Shown here: one piece after another, positions 43,285 through 52,211 of the stretch
Layout: each line of letters starts with the position of its first letter
Position numbering within the stretch: position 1 is the stretch's first letter
NCBI GenBank assembly: GCA_035765195.1
Contig: DASTYC010000036.1
Span: forward strand, 1-64,000
Length of the DNA: 64,000 nt
Direction: 5' to 3'
Source of the DNA: CALAED01 sp035765195
Lineage (GTDB): Bacteria; Actinomycetota; Actinomycetes; Streptosporangiales; Streptosporangiaceae
Made by a program: the position numbers and the translations under genes
Notes under the pieces: model-generated
What the model was told of the DNA's origin: nothing
The model's database searches: none
The model's input: only the letters and a program-made list of their open reading frames with translations

Positions 43285-43353
43285 CCTCGCGTAGCCGCGC
43301 CTAGCCGCGCGGCCCCGAGATGGAATCGCCGCGGTGCAGGAACAGTGGGGCGA

Positions 43354-43533
43354 TCAGACCCGGTCGGGGTCCGCCTTCGGATCGATGCCGTGCTCGGTCG
43401 CGATGCGCCGTAGATCGTCGATCTCCGACTCACGGGCGTCTACGAGGAACGCGTCGCCTTCGGCGCGAGCTGTGCGTAGCGACTCCGATGCCTCCGCGAT
43501 CCGCTGCTCGATCATCGCGGCAAGCTCGCCCAT
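43354..43533 (-). CDS. 59-residue acidic helical protein (conserved-type small ORF)
   Basis: The minus-strand ATG at 43533 is preceded by GGAAGGA 5-6 nt upstream. The frame reads MGELAAMIEQRIAEASESL, continues with RTARAEGDAFLVDARESE and ends IDDLRRIATEHGIDPKADPDRV. The pattern is two amphipathic helices with heptad spacing and many Glu/Asp/Arg residues. It lies convergent to the inositol phosphatase gene and upstream of a two-component system. The strong ribosome-binding site and amphipathic design argue that it is a real gene; function is unknown. Confidence 0.6.
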   Translation of the reverse strand: MGELAAMIEQRIAEASESLRTARAEGDAFLVDARESEIDDLRRIATEHGIDPKADPDRV

Positions 43534-43894
43534 GATGTTCCTTCCGCGGGGGGGAAATCCGACCTTCCGGGTCGAGTGCCCTACCCATATCGGCGCCTCG
43601 GCTAAACCCGGAGGCCGATGTCTTTCGCGTCTCTTTCATCGCCGGCAGCACGCGCCCGCCCGACGCGCCGGCGTTCGCGACAATGGGCCCGAAGACGCAT
43701 CCGAAAACGCATCCTTGGACACATCCTTGTCGGAGGGCTTATCAACGGCTTACGTCCGCTGTGGCATAACGGAAGAGCCGGTCCAGCGCGCCGGGCTCGA
43801 CCGTAGGGCAGGCCCGGCGGGGAGGGACGTGCGTACGTGGCCCGGTCATGCTTGCCGGGCGCGCACGTCTTTGCACCCCGGGGGAGGAGATCGC
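43534..43894. other. Intergenic region upstream of the two-component system
   Basis: This 361-bp stretch carries three 12-bp-spaced direct repeats (see 43695-43726) and the GGGGGAGGAGA ribosome-binding site of the response regulator. It should hold the promoters of the two-component system and, on the minus strand, of the 59-residue gene. No gene is supported here. Confidence 0.5.
43695..43726 (+). promoter_or_regulatory. Three direct repeats with 12-bp period, candidate response-regulator boxes
   Basis: ACGCATCC (43695-43702), ACGCATCC (43707-43714) and ACACATCC (43719-43726) repeat every 12 bp, about 170 bp upstream of the response-regulator start. OmpR/PhoB-family regulators bind direct repeats of about 10-12 bp, so autoregulation by the downstream gene product is a reasonable inference. 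Confidence 0.45.
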
Positions 43895-44548
43895 GTGCGA
43901 GTTCTGGTCGTGGAGGACGAGCGAGTGCTCGCCGACGCGATTGCCACCGGCCTGCGTCGCGAGACGCTGGCGGTGGACGTCGCCTACGACGGCGCCGGCG
44001 CGCTGGAGCGGACCAGTGTCAACGACTACGACGTGGTCGTGCTCGACCGCGACCTGCCGAAGGTGCACGGCGACGAGGTCTGCCGGCGGCTCGTCGCGGA
44101 GCGCAACCCGGCGCGCATCCTCATGCTCACCGCCGCCGGCGACCTCGACGACAAGGTCGAGGGCCTGTCGATCGGCGCCGACGACTATCTGGCCAAACCG
44201 TTCGCGTTCGCCGAGCTGATCGCCAGGGTGCGTGCGCTCGGCCGGCGGGCGGCGGTGCCGGTGCCGCCGGTGCTCGAACGGGCCGGAATCTCGCTCGACC
44301 CCGCCCGCCGCGCCGTGTCGCGCGACGGCGTGCCGATCGAGCTCACCCGCAAGGAGTTCGCGGTGCTCGAGGTCCTGCTGCGGGCGGACGGCGCCGTGGT
44401 CAGCTCCGAGCAACTGCTCGAGAAGGCGTGGGACGAGCACATCGACCCGTTCACCAACGTGGTCAGGGTCACCATGATGACCTTGCGGAAGAAGCTCGGC
44501 GAGCCGCCGGTCATCGAGACCGTCCCGGGCGTGGGGTATCGGCTGTGA
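43895..44548 (+). CDS. OmpR/PhoB-family response regulator
   Basis: The 217-residue protein has an N-terminal receiver domain (about 1-115). It shows the acidic pair in VVEDERVLA, the phospho-acceptor in VVLDRDLP (Asp about 51), the Thr in MLTAAG and the conserved Lys in DYLAKPFAF. A winged-helix DNA-binding domain follows (about 125-217), with the LTRKEFAVLEVLLRADGAVVSSEQLLEKAW recognition region. GTG at 43895 has a GGGGGAGGAGA ribosome-binding site. The stop overlaps the GTG of the kinase gene (GTGA), so the pair is co-translated. Its signal and regulon are unknown. Confidence 0.93.
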   Translation: MRVLVVEDERVLADAIATGLRRETLAVDVAYDGAGALERTSVNDYDVVVLDRDLPKVHGDEVCRRLVAERNPARILMLTAAGDLDDKVEGLSIGADDYLAKPFAFAELIARVRALGRRAAVPVPPVLERAGISLDPARRAVSRDGVPIELTRKEFAVLEVLLRADGAVVSSEQLLEKAWDEHIDPFTNVVRVTMMTLRKKLGEPPVIETVPGVGYRL

Positions 44549-45864
44549 CCGAGTCGCGGCACGACCGCGCCGAGCGGTCCGCCTCGTCCCCGCGGTCCGC
44601 CGCGGCCGAACGGCGGCCCGAGCCCGGCGCGCGCCCGCCGCTCGCCCCTCCGGTGCGTCCCGGTCCGCCGCCGCCCGGTCCGCCGCCCGGCTCGCCGCGC
44701 GCGGCCATGCCCGGCCGGCCGCCCGGTGGGTCGTTCATCGGCGGCATCAAGGCGTCGCCGGGCCGGATGAGCCTGCGGCTGCGGCTCACGCTGCTGTACG
44801 GCGGGATGTTCTTCGTGGCCGGCGCCCTGCTGCTCGTCGTGACGTACGTCATCGTCAGCCAGATCCTCAACTCGGTGCTGCCCAACGGCGTGCGCCTGCA
44901 GTTCTTCCCGAGCGGCCGGTCCGTCGACCTCGGGGCCGTCAAGGAACAGACCCTGCACATGATGCTCGGCCGGTCGCTGCTCGCGTTGATCGGCGTCGGC
45001 GTGCTCGCGCTCGTGCTCGGCTTCTTCGTGGCCGACCGGGCGCTGGGTCCGTTGCAGAAGGTGACCGCGACGGCGCGCCAGCTCTCGGAGAGCACGCTGC
45101 ACGAGCGGATCGCGCTGGAGGGGCCCGAGGACGAGGTCAAGGAGCTGGCCGACACGTTCGACGCGATGCTCGAACGGCTCAGCCAGGCGTTCGACTCCCA
45201 GCGCCGCTTCGTCGCCAACGCCTCGCACGAGCTGCGCACCCCGCTGGCCATCAACCGGACGCTGCTCGAGGTGGCGCTGACCGATCCGGCCGCGTCCGAA
45301 GACCTCAAGGCCGTGGGCCGCACGCTGCTCGCGACCAACGCCAGGCACGAGCGGCTCATCGACGGGCTGTTGCTGCTCGCCCGCACCGAGCGCGAGCTGA
45401 CCACCCGTACGCCCGTGGACCTGAGCGAGGTGGCCACGACCGTGCTGGAGTCGGTGCGCAAGGGCGACGACGTCCCCGACGTCACCGTCACCACCGAGCT
45501 GACGCCGGCCCGCACGATCGGCGACCCCGTGCTGCTGGAGCACCTCGTCGTCAACCTCGTCGAGAACGCGATCAAGCACAACGTCGAGGACGGCGAGGTG
45601 TTCGTCCGCACCGGCGTGCTGGACGGGTTCGCCGCCTGCCAGGTCGAGAACACCGGACCCACCATCCCGGTGTACGAGGTGGACCGGTTGTTCGAGCCGT
45701 TCCGGCGGCTGAACACCGACCGCATCGAGTCGGCCAAGGGTGCCGGGCTCGGTCTGTCCATCGTCCGGTCGGTGGTGAACGCGCACCGCGGCTCCGTCTT
45801 CGCCACCCCGCGGGCCGGCGGCGGCCTGATCGTCACCGTGCGCCTGCCGCCCGCCGCGCCCTGA
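44545..45864 (+). CDS. Two-component sensor histidine kinase
   Basis: The 439-residue protein has a ~70-residue Pro/Gly/Arg-rich cytosolic N terminus. Two membrane helices follow (about 80-108, LLYGGMFFVAGALLLVVTYVIV, and about 145-170, LGRSLLALIGVGVLALVLGFFV) flanking a short ~35-residue extracellular loop. HAMP (ADRALGPLQKVTATARQL), HisKA with FVANASHELRTPL (phospho-His) and HATPase_c (NLVENAIKHN, GAGLGLSIV) complete the chain. The tiny external loop suggests sensing within the membrane or by an accessory protein. GTG at 44545 overlaps the response-regulator stop. It phosphorylates the upstream regulator. Confidence 0.9.
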   Translation: MTESRHDRAERSASSPRSAAAERRPEPGARPPLAPPVRPGPPPPGPPPGSPRAAMPGRPPGGSFIGGIKASPGRMSLRLRLTLLYGGMFFVAGALLLVVTYVIVSQILNSVLPNGVRLQFFPSGRSVDLGAVKEQTLHMMLGRSLLALIGVGVLALVLGFFVADRALGPLQKVTATARQLSESTLHERIALEGPEDEVKELADTFDAMLERLSQAFDSQRRFVANASHELRTPLAINRTLLEVALTDPAASEDLKAVGRTLLATNARHERLIDGLLLLARTERELTTRTPVDLSEVATTVLESVRKGDDVPDVTVTTELTPARTIGDPVLLEHLVVNLVENAIKHNVEDGEVFVRTGVLDGFAACQVENTGPTIPVYEVDRLFEPFRRLNTDRIESAKGAGLGLSIVRSVVNAHRGSVFATPRAGGGLIVTVRLPPAAP

Positions 45865-45904
45865 CCGCTCGCCCCAAGGCGGCTCGGGGACGGCAGGGCG
45901 CGCG

Positions 45905-48715
45905 TCACTTCCGCGCGGCGGTGGCCAGGGTGGGGTCGCCGTCGTGGTCGATGTTCAGGCCGGTGAACTCCTTGGTGTCGACCAGCCGGGTCTGCGTGGC
46001 GACCCACAGCGGGATGATCGCCATGTCGTCGAGTGCGATCTTCTCGGCCTGCTGGATCAGCTGGTTGCGGCCGGCCTCGTCGCTGGTCTGGATCGCCCGC
46101 GCCAGCAGTTCGTCGAACCGCGAGTCGCGCCAATCGGACAGCTCCGATGTCTGCCCGCCGCCGATGAGCGAGTGCAGGAAGTTGTAGGCCGAGGTGTAGT
46201 CGCCGAACCACGCGGATCGGCCGAACCCGGTGGCGCCGCCGCCGGTAAGGGCCTTGGTGAAGTCCGGGTACCGGGTGGAGTCGATGCCGCGCCGGTTGAC
46301 CTTCCAGCCGAGCACCGACTCGATCCGCTGTGCGATGGCGTCGCCGCCCTGGGACGCCGATGCGCTGTTGCGCGACACGAAGGTGACCTCGGTGCCCGGG
46401 CCGAGTCCGGCGGCGGCCGCCAGTTGCCTCGCCTTCGCCGGGTCCGGGGTTTCGCATGACGGGCAGATGCCGCCGCGGCGGAAGCCGGGCACGGCCGGCG
46501 GCACCAGCCCGGTCGCGGGCGGGCGCGTGCCGCCGTACACGGTGTTGTTGAGGGCGTTGCGGTCGATGGCGTAGGAGAGCGCCTCGCGTGCCTGCTTGGA
46601 CCGCAGCGGCCCGCGGGCGGTGACGGGGATCAGGAAGTCGATCCCGTTGACGAGCCGCGACTGGAGCTGACCGTCGCCGCGGTGGCGGGCCTTGGCGTTG
46701 TTGATGTCGGCGCTGTTCACCTCCGCCCAGTCGTATCGACCGGAGTCGAAGGCGGCCACGGCGCCGCCGCTCGGGACGGTCAGATCGAGCGTGATGCGGT
46801 CCAGCTTGGCCCGGCCGGCGAACCACAGATCGTTGCGCACGAGCGTGAGTTTGGAGTCGGCGGTGTAGGACTCCACCCTGAACGGGCCGTTGCCGACGGG
46901 ACGGTTGTTGTAGGCGGTGTTCTTGACGTCACCGGCCGCGGCGGGCACCGGGAAGAACGGCGCCGCCGCGAGCCGGCGGTCGAACTCGCAGTCCGGCCGG
47001 GTGAGGTTGACGCGCAGGCCGTTGGGGAACGACTCCACCCCCGACAGCGACTCGGCCGGGCCGGTGTTCACCTCGCGGTAGCCCTTGATCTCGTCCATGA
47101 CGAACAACCCGTAGCCGTCCTCCGACTTGGCGGCGCGGTTCCAGCCGCGGGCGAAGGCCTGCGGATCGACCGCCTCGCCATTGCTGAACGTCGTGCCCTG
47201 CTTGATGGTGATGGTCCAGGTACGACACGACGCGTCCGGCTGGAGGTCCTCGGCGAGCCGGCGCACCACCCGTCCGTCGGGGGTGATCTCGGTGAGGCCC
47301 GTGAACAGCTGCTTGGCGATGAACACATCGGGCCCGAACGTCGCGTTGGACGGGTCGATGGCCTCGGGCGCGTAGGCCGTCGCCATCCGCAGCGTGCCGC
47401 CCGATACGCCGCCGGGCCTCGGGGTCGGCGGGGCGCTGTCCGTCCCGATGCGAATCAGGGTGAACGTGCCGATCAGCACCAGGGCCACGAAGCCGGCGGT
47501 GCCCGCCCCGGCGAGGACCAGGGGCCTGGTGCGGCGCCGGCGCGGTGGGGTCGAGGCGTACGGACCGGCCGTCGGCCGGTACGGCGGCGGCGCGCTGGGG
47601 TGCGTCGGCGCCTGCCGCGCGCCGCTCGGATCGGTGCCGTAGGAGCCATATGCGCCATATGCGCCATAGGAGCCGTGTGCCGGGGCCGGGCCCGGCGGCG
47701 GCGCGGCCGCCGGGGGCGCCGGGGGCGCCGGAGACATGTGGGTCGCCGACGGCGGTGGCGGGGATCCGGGGCCGGCCGCCTGCGCGCCCTCGGTGAGCAC
47801 GGCCGCACTCGGGGAACCCTGCGGCGGCGCGTCGGCATGCCCGAGCAGGCGCAGCAGCACGGTCTGCGCGGCCGGCCGCGCGGACGGGTCCTTGACCAGG
47901 CATTCGGACACGAGGTCGTGCAGCGGCGCGTCGAGCATGCTGAGGTCGGGCGGCAGGTTGAGGATGCGGTGCAGCACGGCCGGGATCGAGTCCTGGCCGA
48001 ACGGCGGCCGCCCGCCCGCGGCGAAGGCGATCGTGCAGCCCCAGGCGAACACGTCCGCCGCCGGGCCGACCAGCGTGCCCGAGATCTGTTCCGGCGACAT
48101 GTAGGCCGGGGTGCCGACCGTGGTGCTCGACAACGTGCCTGTCGCGTCCAGCGCGCGGGCGATGCCGAAGTCGATCACCCGCGGCCCGTCGGCGGCGAGC
48201 AGCACGTTGCTGGGCTTGAGGTCGCGATGGACGACGCCGGCCTGGTGAATGGCGGTGAGTGCGGTGATCGTGCCGATGGCGAGCCGGTGCAGCGCGGTGC
48301 CGGCGCGCGGCCCCTCGGCGGTCACGACGTCCTGGAGCGAACTCCCGTCGATGAACTCGCTGACGATGTACGGGGTGTCGCCCTCCACGTCGGCGTCCAG
48401 CAGGCGGGCCGTGCAGAACGGGGACACGCGCTGGGCGACGGCCACTTCGGCGGCGAACCGCGAGCGCGCCTTGGCGTCCCCGCTCAGCCGGGCGTGCAGC
48501 AACTTGATGGCGACGCGAGCCCCTTCGGCGACCGCCGCGCCGGAGCCGCCGGAGCCGCCGGGGGCGCCGGGGCCGTCGGAGTCAGCGGAGTCGGCGGAGT
48601 CGGCGGCGGCGCCCAGGAAGACCGTGCCCTGACCGCCCTCCCCGAGCCGGCCGATGAGTCGGTAGGAGCCCAGGACCTTGGGGTCACCAGGGCGAAGTGG
48701 GTCGGCCTGCGGCAT
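45905..48715 (-). CDS. Ser/Thr protein kinase fused to an OppA-type peptide-binding domain
   Basis: The 936-residue protein has a Hanks-type kinase (about 16-290): GEGGQGTVFLG, VAIKLL (Lys 71), VVHRDLKPSN (Asp 165) and IDFGIA (DFG 182-184). A Pro-rich linker (about 315-395) with SYGAYGAYGSYG and one membrane helix (about 398-422) follow. An extracellular SBP_bac_5 domain (about 437-936) is recognised by GGTLRMATAYAPEAIDPSNA, TWTITIKQGTTFSNGEAVD and YDWAEVNSADI. A Gly/Ala/Asp insertion (about 36-64) expands the ATP-binding lobe loop between GTVFLG and VAIKLL. The design suggests a receptor kinase reading an extracellular peptide or solute. It shares kinase organisation with the next gene. Confidence 0.88.
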   Translation of the reverse strand: MPQADPLRPGDPKVLGSYRLIGRLGEGGQGTVFLGAAADSADSADSDGPGAPGGSGGSGAAVAEGARVAIKLLHARLSGDAKARSRFAAEVAVAQRVSPFCTARLLDADVEGDTPYIVSEFIDGSSLQDVVTAEGPRAGTALHRLAIGTITALTAIHQAGVVHRDLKPSNVLLAADGPRVIDFGIARALDATGTLSSTTVGTPAYMSPEQISGTLVGPAADVFAWGCTIAFAAGGRPPFGQDSIPAVLHRILNLPPDLSMLDAPLHDLVSECLVKDPSARPAAQTVLLRLLGHADAPPQGSPSAAVLTEGAQAAGPGSPPPPSATHMSPAPPAPPAAAPPPGPAPAHGSYGAYGAYGSYGTDPSGARQAPTHPSAPPPYRPTAGPYASTPPRRRRTRPLVLAGAGTAGFVALVLIGTFTLIRIGTDSAPPTPRPGGVSGGTLRMATAYAPEAIDPSNATFGPDVFIAKQLFTGLTEITPDGRVVRRLAEDLQPDASCRTWTITIKQGTTFSNGEAVDPQAFARGWNRAAKSEDGYGLFVMDEIKGYREVNTGPAESLSGVESFPNGLRVNLTRPDCEFDRRLAAAPFFPVPAAAGDVKNTAYNNRPVGNGPFRVESYTADSKLTLVRNDLWFAGRAKLDRITLDLTVPSGGAVAAFDSGRYDWAEVNSADINNAKARHRGDGQLQSRLVNGIDFLIPVTARGPLRSKQAREALSYAIDRNALNNTVYGGTRPPATGLVPPAVPGFRRGGICPSCETPDPAKARQLAAAAGLGPGTEVTFVSRNSASASQGGDAIAQRIESVLGWKVNRRGIDSTRYPDFTKALTGGGATGFGRSAWFGDYTSAYNFLHSLIGGGQTSELSDWRDSRFDELLARAIQTSDEAGRNQLIQQAEKIALDDMAIIPLWVATQTRLVDTKEFTGLNIDHDGDPTLATAARK

Positions 48716-48773
48716 GGGGAACCTCGTCGGGCGGCGGGGGCGTTCTTTTTTTCCTCACGTGCGGCGCCGGGGG

Positions 48774-50537
48774 TCACTGCTTGTAGAGCGTCCCGGTGGC
48801 GTTGGGGGACACGGCGTCCTCGGTTTCCGCGTACTGGAACCGCACCGTGGTGTTGCCGGGGGACGACAGCGTCACGTAGCCCGTCGTCGCACACTGCTCC
48901 TCGCCCGTGGTGATCGTCTGGCGGAGCACGATCTCCTCCTCTGAGGAGGACACCACGCGGAGCCGCCCCGAGCACGCGGGATAGCGGACGATGCCGGAGC
49001 GCAGGCCGCTGACGAGGGTGATCTGCACGCTCCAGTGCGCCACCCGCGGTTTGGACTGATAGCCGGTGCCCTTCCACGTGCCCTGGAAGGGGAGCGTGAC
49101 CGTGGGATCGGACGACGTGGACGAGGTGGTCGGCGCGGCGCTCGGCGAGTACGCCGGGGAGTACGTCGGCGTCGGGTCATCCGATTGCCCGGCCGCGACC
49201 AGCGCGACGACGATGATGATCAGCAGCAGGAACGCGACGGAACAGCCCACCGCCGCGAGCACGGGACCTCTGGTGCCCGACGACATGCGGCTGGGCCGCG
49301 GCGGCCGCGGCGGCGCTCCGGCATGCATCGGTATTGGCGTTTGCGGCCCTGACGGCAGCGGCCCCGACGGCAGCGGCGACGCCATCGGCGGCGGCGTGCT
49401 CGGGCCGTACCCCAGAGGCGCGCCCGGCATCGGCGGCGCGGCCATGGGCGGCGGCGTCCCCGGCGGCGGGGGGAACGGAGCGGCGGCGCCCGGCATGGGC
49501 GGCGGGGTGATGGGCGGCGCCGCCGGGCCGGACTGCGCCGGAGGCGCGGGCGCGGCGGACGCGGCGGCGGGCCGGGCACCGGCCCCCATCGGCGACGAGG
49601 ACGGCACGGAGGTGCCGGACGCGGGGAACGCGGCGGACGCGATGGGCGGCGGCGCCGGCATTTCGGCGGCGATCCGGGTGCCCTCCTGCAGCGCGTCGTC
49701 GTCGCCGGCGGGTGCGGCGCCGGCCTGGGCGAGCAGCTCCTGGAGCAGATGGATGGCGGTGGGACGCCGCCCGGGGTCTTTGCGCAGGCAGCGCTCGACG
49801 AGGCCGCGGAGCGGACCGGGCAACGCGGACAAGTCGGGGTGTTCGTTCAGGATCCGGTTGATGATGACCGGCAGGCTGTCGGCGTCGAACGGCGAGCGGC
49901 CGGTCGCCGCGAACACCATCGTGGTGCCCCAGGCGAAGATGTCCACTCCCGGTCCGAGCTGGTGTCCGGTCAGCTGCTCGGGCGCGAGGTAGCCGGGGGT
50001 GCCCACGACCATCCCGGTCGCGGTGACCGCGCTCTCCTGGGTGTCGAAGTGCCGGGCGATGCCGAAGTCGACCACCCGCGGCCCGTCGTCGGCCAGCAGC
50101 ACGTTGTTGGGCTTGAAGTCGCGGTGCACGATGCCGGACTCGTGGATCGCGGCGAGCGCCGTGGCGGTGCCGATCGCCAACCGCTCCAGATCGGCCGCGC
50201 CGCGCGGGCCGTCGCGCATGACCACGTCGTGCAGGGACGGGCCGTCGATGTACTCGCTGACGATGTAGGGCTGATCGCCGTGCACGTCGTACTCGAGGAT
50301 CCGCGCCGTACAGAACGGCGCGACCTTCTGCGCCGCCGACACCTCGCGGGCGAACCGGGCCCGGGCCGCGGAGTCGGCGGTCATCTGGGCGTGCAGCAGC
50401 TTGATGGCGACCGGCTCACCCTGCGGCGCCCGGCCGAGGTAGACCGCGCCCTGTCCGCCCGCGCCGAGCCGGCCGACCACCTCGTACTGCCCGAGCGACG
50501 CCGGATCTCCTCGCTCCAGCGGAGCGGCGTCCGGCAT
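48774..50537 (-). CDS. Ser/Thr protein kinase with single membrane helix and extracellular domain
   Basis: The 587-residue protein has a Hanks-type kinase (about 16-275) with GAGGQGAVYLG, VAIKLL (Lys 46), IVHRDFKPNN (Asp 140) and VDFGIA (DFG 157-159). A long Pro/Met/Gly-rich linker follows (about 290-420). A membrane helix (about 425-449, VLAAVGCSVAFLLLIIIVVAL) and a ~135-residue extracellular domain (residues about 450-587) starting with a Ser/Thr-rich stalk complete the chain. The outer domain includes two Cys (YPACSG and EEQCATTG) that could form a disulfide. It is adjacent to the OppA-fused kinase, in the same orientation and with a near-paralogous kinase domain. The ligand is unknown. 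Confidence 0.9.
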   Translation of the reverse strand: MPDAAPLERGDPASLGQYEVVGRLGAGGQGAVYLGRAPQGEPVAIKLLHAQMTADSAARARFAREVSAAQKVAPFCTARILEYDVHGDQPYIVSEYIDGPSLHDVVMRDGPRGAADLERLAIGTATALAAIHESGIVHRDFKPNNVLLADDGPRVVDFGIARHFDTQESAVTATGMVVGTPGYLAPEQLTGHQLGPGVDIFAWGTTMVFAATGRSPFDADSLPVIINRILNEHPDLSALPGPLRGLVERCLRKDPGRRPTAIHLLQELLAQAGAAPAGDDDALQEGTRIAAEMPAPPPIASAAFPASGTSVPSSSPMGAGARPAAASAAPAPPAQSGPAAPPITPPPMPGAAAPFPPPPGTPPPMAAPPMPGAPLGYGPSTPPPMASPLPSGPLPSGPQTPIPMHAGAPPRPPRPSRMSSGTRGPVLAAVGCSVAFLLLIIIVVALVAAGQSDDPTPTYSPAYSPSAAPTTSSTSSDPTVTLPFQGTWKGTGYQSKPRVAHWSVQITLVSGLRSGIVRYPACSGRLRVVSSSEEEIVLRQTITTGEEQCATTGYVTLSSPGNTTVRFQYAETEDAVSPNATGTLYKQ

Positions 50538-50989
50538 GCTGACCCCCTATGCGATCCGGCCTCTGGCCGGCCTGGCTGACCTGCGCACGGCCCGCGGACG
50601 GCGACTACGCTACTGCGAAGTGCGGCCCCTCGCGAGGTGCTCGGCGGGCACAATATCGCGTTAATTCCGACGTTCCAGTGCAATGCCTGGTTCAACGGAT
50701 CCCCATTCTTCCGCGTACGGAGCCGTCGGGCGGGCAACACATGCTCGTGGCGGGTATGATCCGACGCCGCCCGCCGGAGCGAATTGGACGCGCGACGGCG
50801 CGCGGCCGTGACCACAAGCGCTCGAAGCAAGTGACGAGGGTGACAAAAGAGTCCTGTTGCGCCTTGAGTGCCGGAGGTCACGACACGTGACAGAATTTCC
50901 CGCCCGGATCGGGCACAAGACGGGCCTCCCGAGCGTTAGACCCGCGCGACGGGGCGCACCAACAGACCGAGGGGGATGGAGATAGCAAG
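50538..50989. other. Divergent intergenic region between a kinase gene and the DUF4193 gene
   Basis: About 450 bp with no supported gene. It should contain the promoters of the kinase gene (minus) and of the DUF4193 gene (plus). AT-rich islands at about 50660-50690 and 50840-50890 are the likely promoter sites. Short frames in both directions lack ribosome-binding sites. Confidence 0.5.
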
Positions 50990-51286
50990 ATGGCTACCGA
51001 TTACGACAGCCCGCGCAAGACCGACGACGATCTCAGCGAGGACAGCCTGCAGGAGCTGCAGGCGCGCCGTGCCGACAAGGCCGCGAGCATCATCGACGAG
51101 GACCTGGACGCCGGTGAGGTCACCGAGCTGCCCGGCGCGGACCTATCGAATGAGGAGCTCAGCTTCAAGGTGGTGCCGCGGCAGGCGGACGAGTTCACCT
51201 GCTCCCGCTGCTTCCTGGTTCACCACCGCAGCCAACTGGCCACCGAGAGAAACGGACAGTTGATCTGCCGTGAGTGCGCGGCCTGA
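50990..51286 (+). CDS. DUF4193 family zinc-ribbon-like protein
   Basis: The 98-residue protein is the conserved actinobacterial DUF4193 type: acidic N-terminal half (DDDLSEDSLQELQARRADKAAS), then FTCSRCFLVHHRSQLA and LICRECAA. The four Cys in two CxxC pairs form a putative zinc site. The ATG at 50990 has a purine-rich upstream segment (GAGGGGGATGGAGATAGCAAG). It precedes dut in many actinobacterial genomes, as here (with two genes between). It overlaps the next start by 17 bp. Its role is unknown; a transcription or RNA polymerase accessory function is speculative. Confidence 0.85.
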   Translation: MATDYDSPRKTDDDLSEDSLQELQARRADKAASIIDEDLDAGEVTELPGADLSNEELSFKVVPRQADEFTCSRCFLVHHRSQLATERNGQLICRECAA

Positions 51287-52100
51287 CCGCGCCCGACCGG
51301 TGCCTGAGGACGACATCGCCCGCCGCGCGGACGACGGAGATCAAGCCCCCGACCTCCCCGCCGAGATCGGGGAGCTGGTCGGTCGTCTGTCCGGTGAGGA
51401 GGAGCTGGACCGCGAGACCCGGGGTCGCCTGCTGGGCAGGCTCGCCCGGCTGCTGTCGGCGAGCGGTCGCCGCGCCGGCGCCGGCGGTCTCGCGAGCGGC
51501 CGCTGGCTGGCCGACATCGTGACTCAGGTGACGCCGCACATACCCGTCAGAGACCTGGACACGCTGCGGAGCCATCACCGTGGGCTGCAGGGGGAGCGGC
51601 TCGCCGACTCGCTCGTCCGGGCGGCCTCGCTGAGCACGGCCGCCGTCGGAGCGGCGGGCGGCGCGCTGGCCGCGGTCGAGTTCGTCGCCCCGCCCCTGCT
51701 GCTGACCGCCCCGGCCCAACTGGTCGCCGAGACCGTGGTCGTCGCGGCGATCGAGGTGAAGCTGATCGCCGAACTGCACGAGGTCTACGGCATACAGGTG
51801 CCGGGCAGCGGCACGCAGCGCGCCCTGGTGTTCCTGCAGGCGTGGGTCAGGCGGCGGGGCGTGGACCCCCTCAAGCCCGGATCCGCCACCCTCGCGCTCG
51901 GCTTCGCCGCCCGGCAGGCGCTGCGCCGGCGGCTGTTGCGCACGCTCGGCCGTCATCTCAGCACGCTCGGCCCGTTCCTCACCGGAGCGGTCGCCGGCGG
52001 GACGCTCAACCGTACGGCCACCCGGCGGCTGGCCGAAGAGATCCGCACCGATCTTCGCCGCGTCATCGGCGCCGCCCCGCCACCCCCGGAACTCGATTGA
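51270..52100 (+). CDS. Conserved hypothetical protein with central hydrophobic region
   Basis: The 276-residue protein has a charged N-terminal ~60 residues. A helical body follows with a hydrophobic middle (about 113-165, AASLSTAAVGAAGGALAAVE then APPLLLTAPAQLVAETVVVAAI). A basic C-terminal part (LRRRLLRTLGRHLSTLGPF, RTATRRLAEEIRTDLRRV) ends the chain. GTG at 51270 overlaps the end of DUF4193 by 17 bp and its reading frame keeps strong third-position GC. The position between DUF4193 and dut is shared by many actinobacteria. Membrane association is likely; function unknown. Confidence 0.7.
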   Translation: MSARPDRARPVPEDDIARRADDGDQAPDLPAEIGELVGRLSGEEELDRETRGRLLGRLARLLSASGRRAGAGGLASGRWLADIVTQVTPHIPVRDLDTLRSHHRGLQGERLADSLVRAASLSTAAVGAAGGALAAVEFVAPPLLLTAPAQLVAETVVVAAIEVKLIAELHEVYGIQVPGSGTQRALVFLQAWVRRRGVDPLKPGSATLALGFAARQALRRRLLRTLGRHLSTLGPFLTGAVAGGTLNRTATRRLAEEIRTDLRRVIGAAPPPPELD

Positions 52101-52211
52101 CGCGCTCTGAGCCGCTCTGAGCCGCTCTGAGCCGCTTTTGGGCCCGCTCCCGCGGCGACGTGGCCGCGCTCCTCTCCTTGGCCTTGTCCTTGGCCTTGTA
52201 CTTGGCTTTGG

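Noticed and set aside
44185..46826. Minus-strand frames opposite the two-component genes and the start of the kinase-OppA gene region
   Set aside because: The plus-strand response regulator and histidine kinase have full motif sets. The minus frames are shadows.
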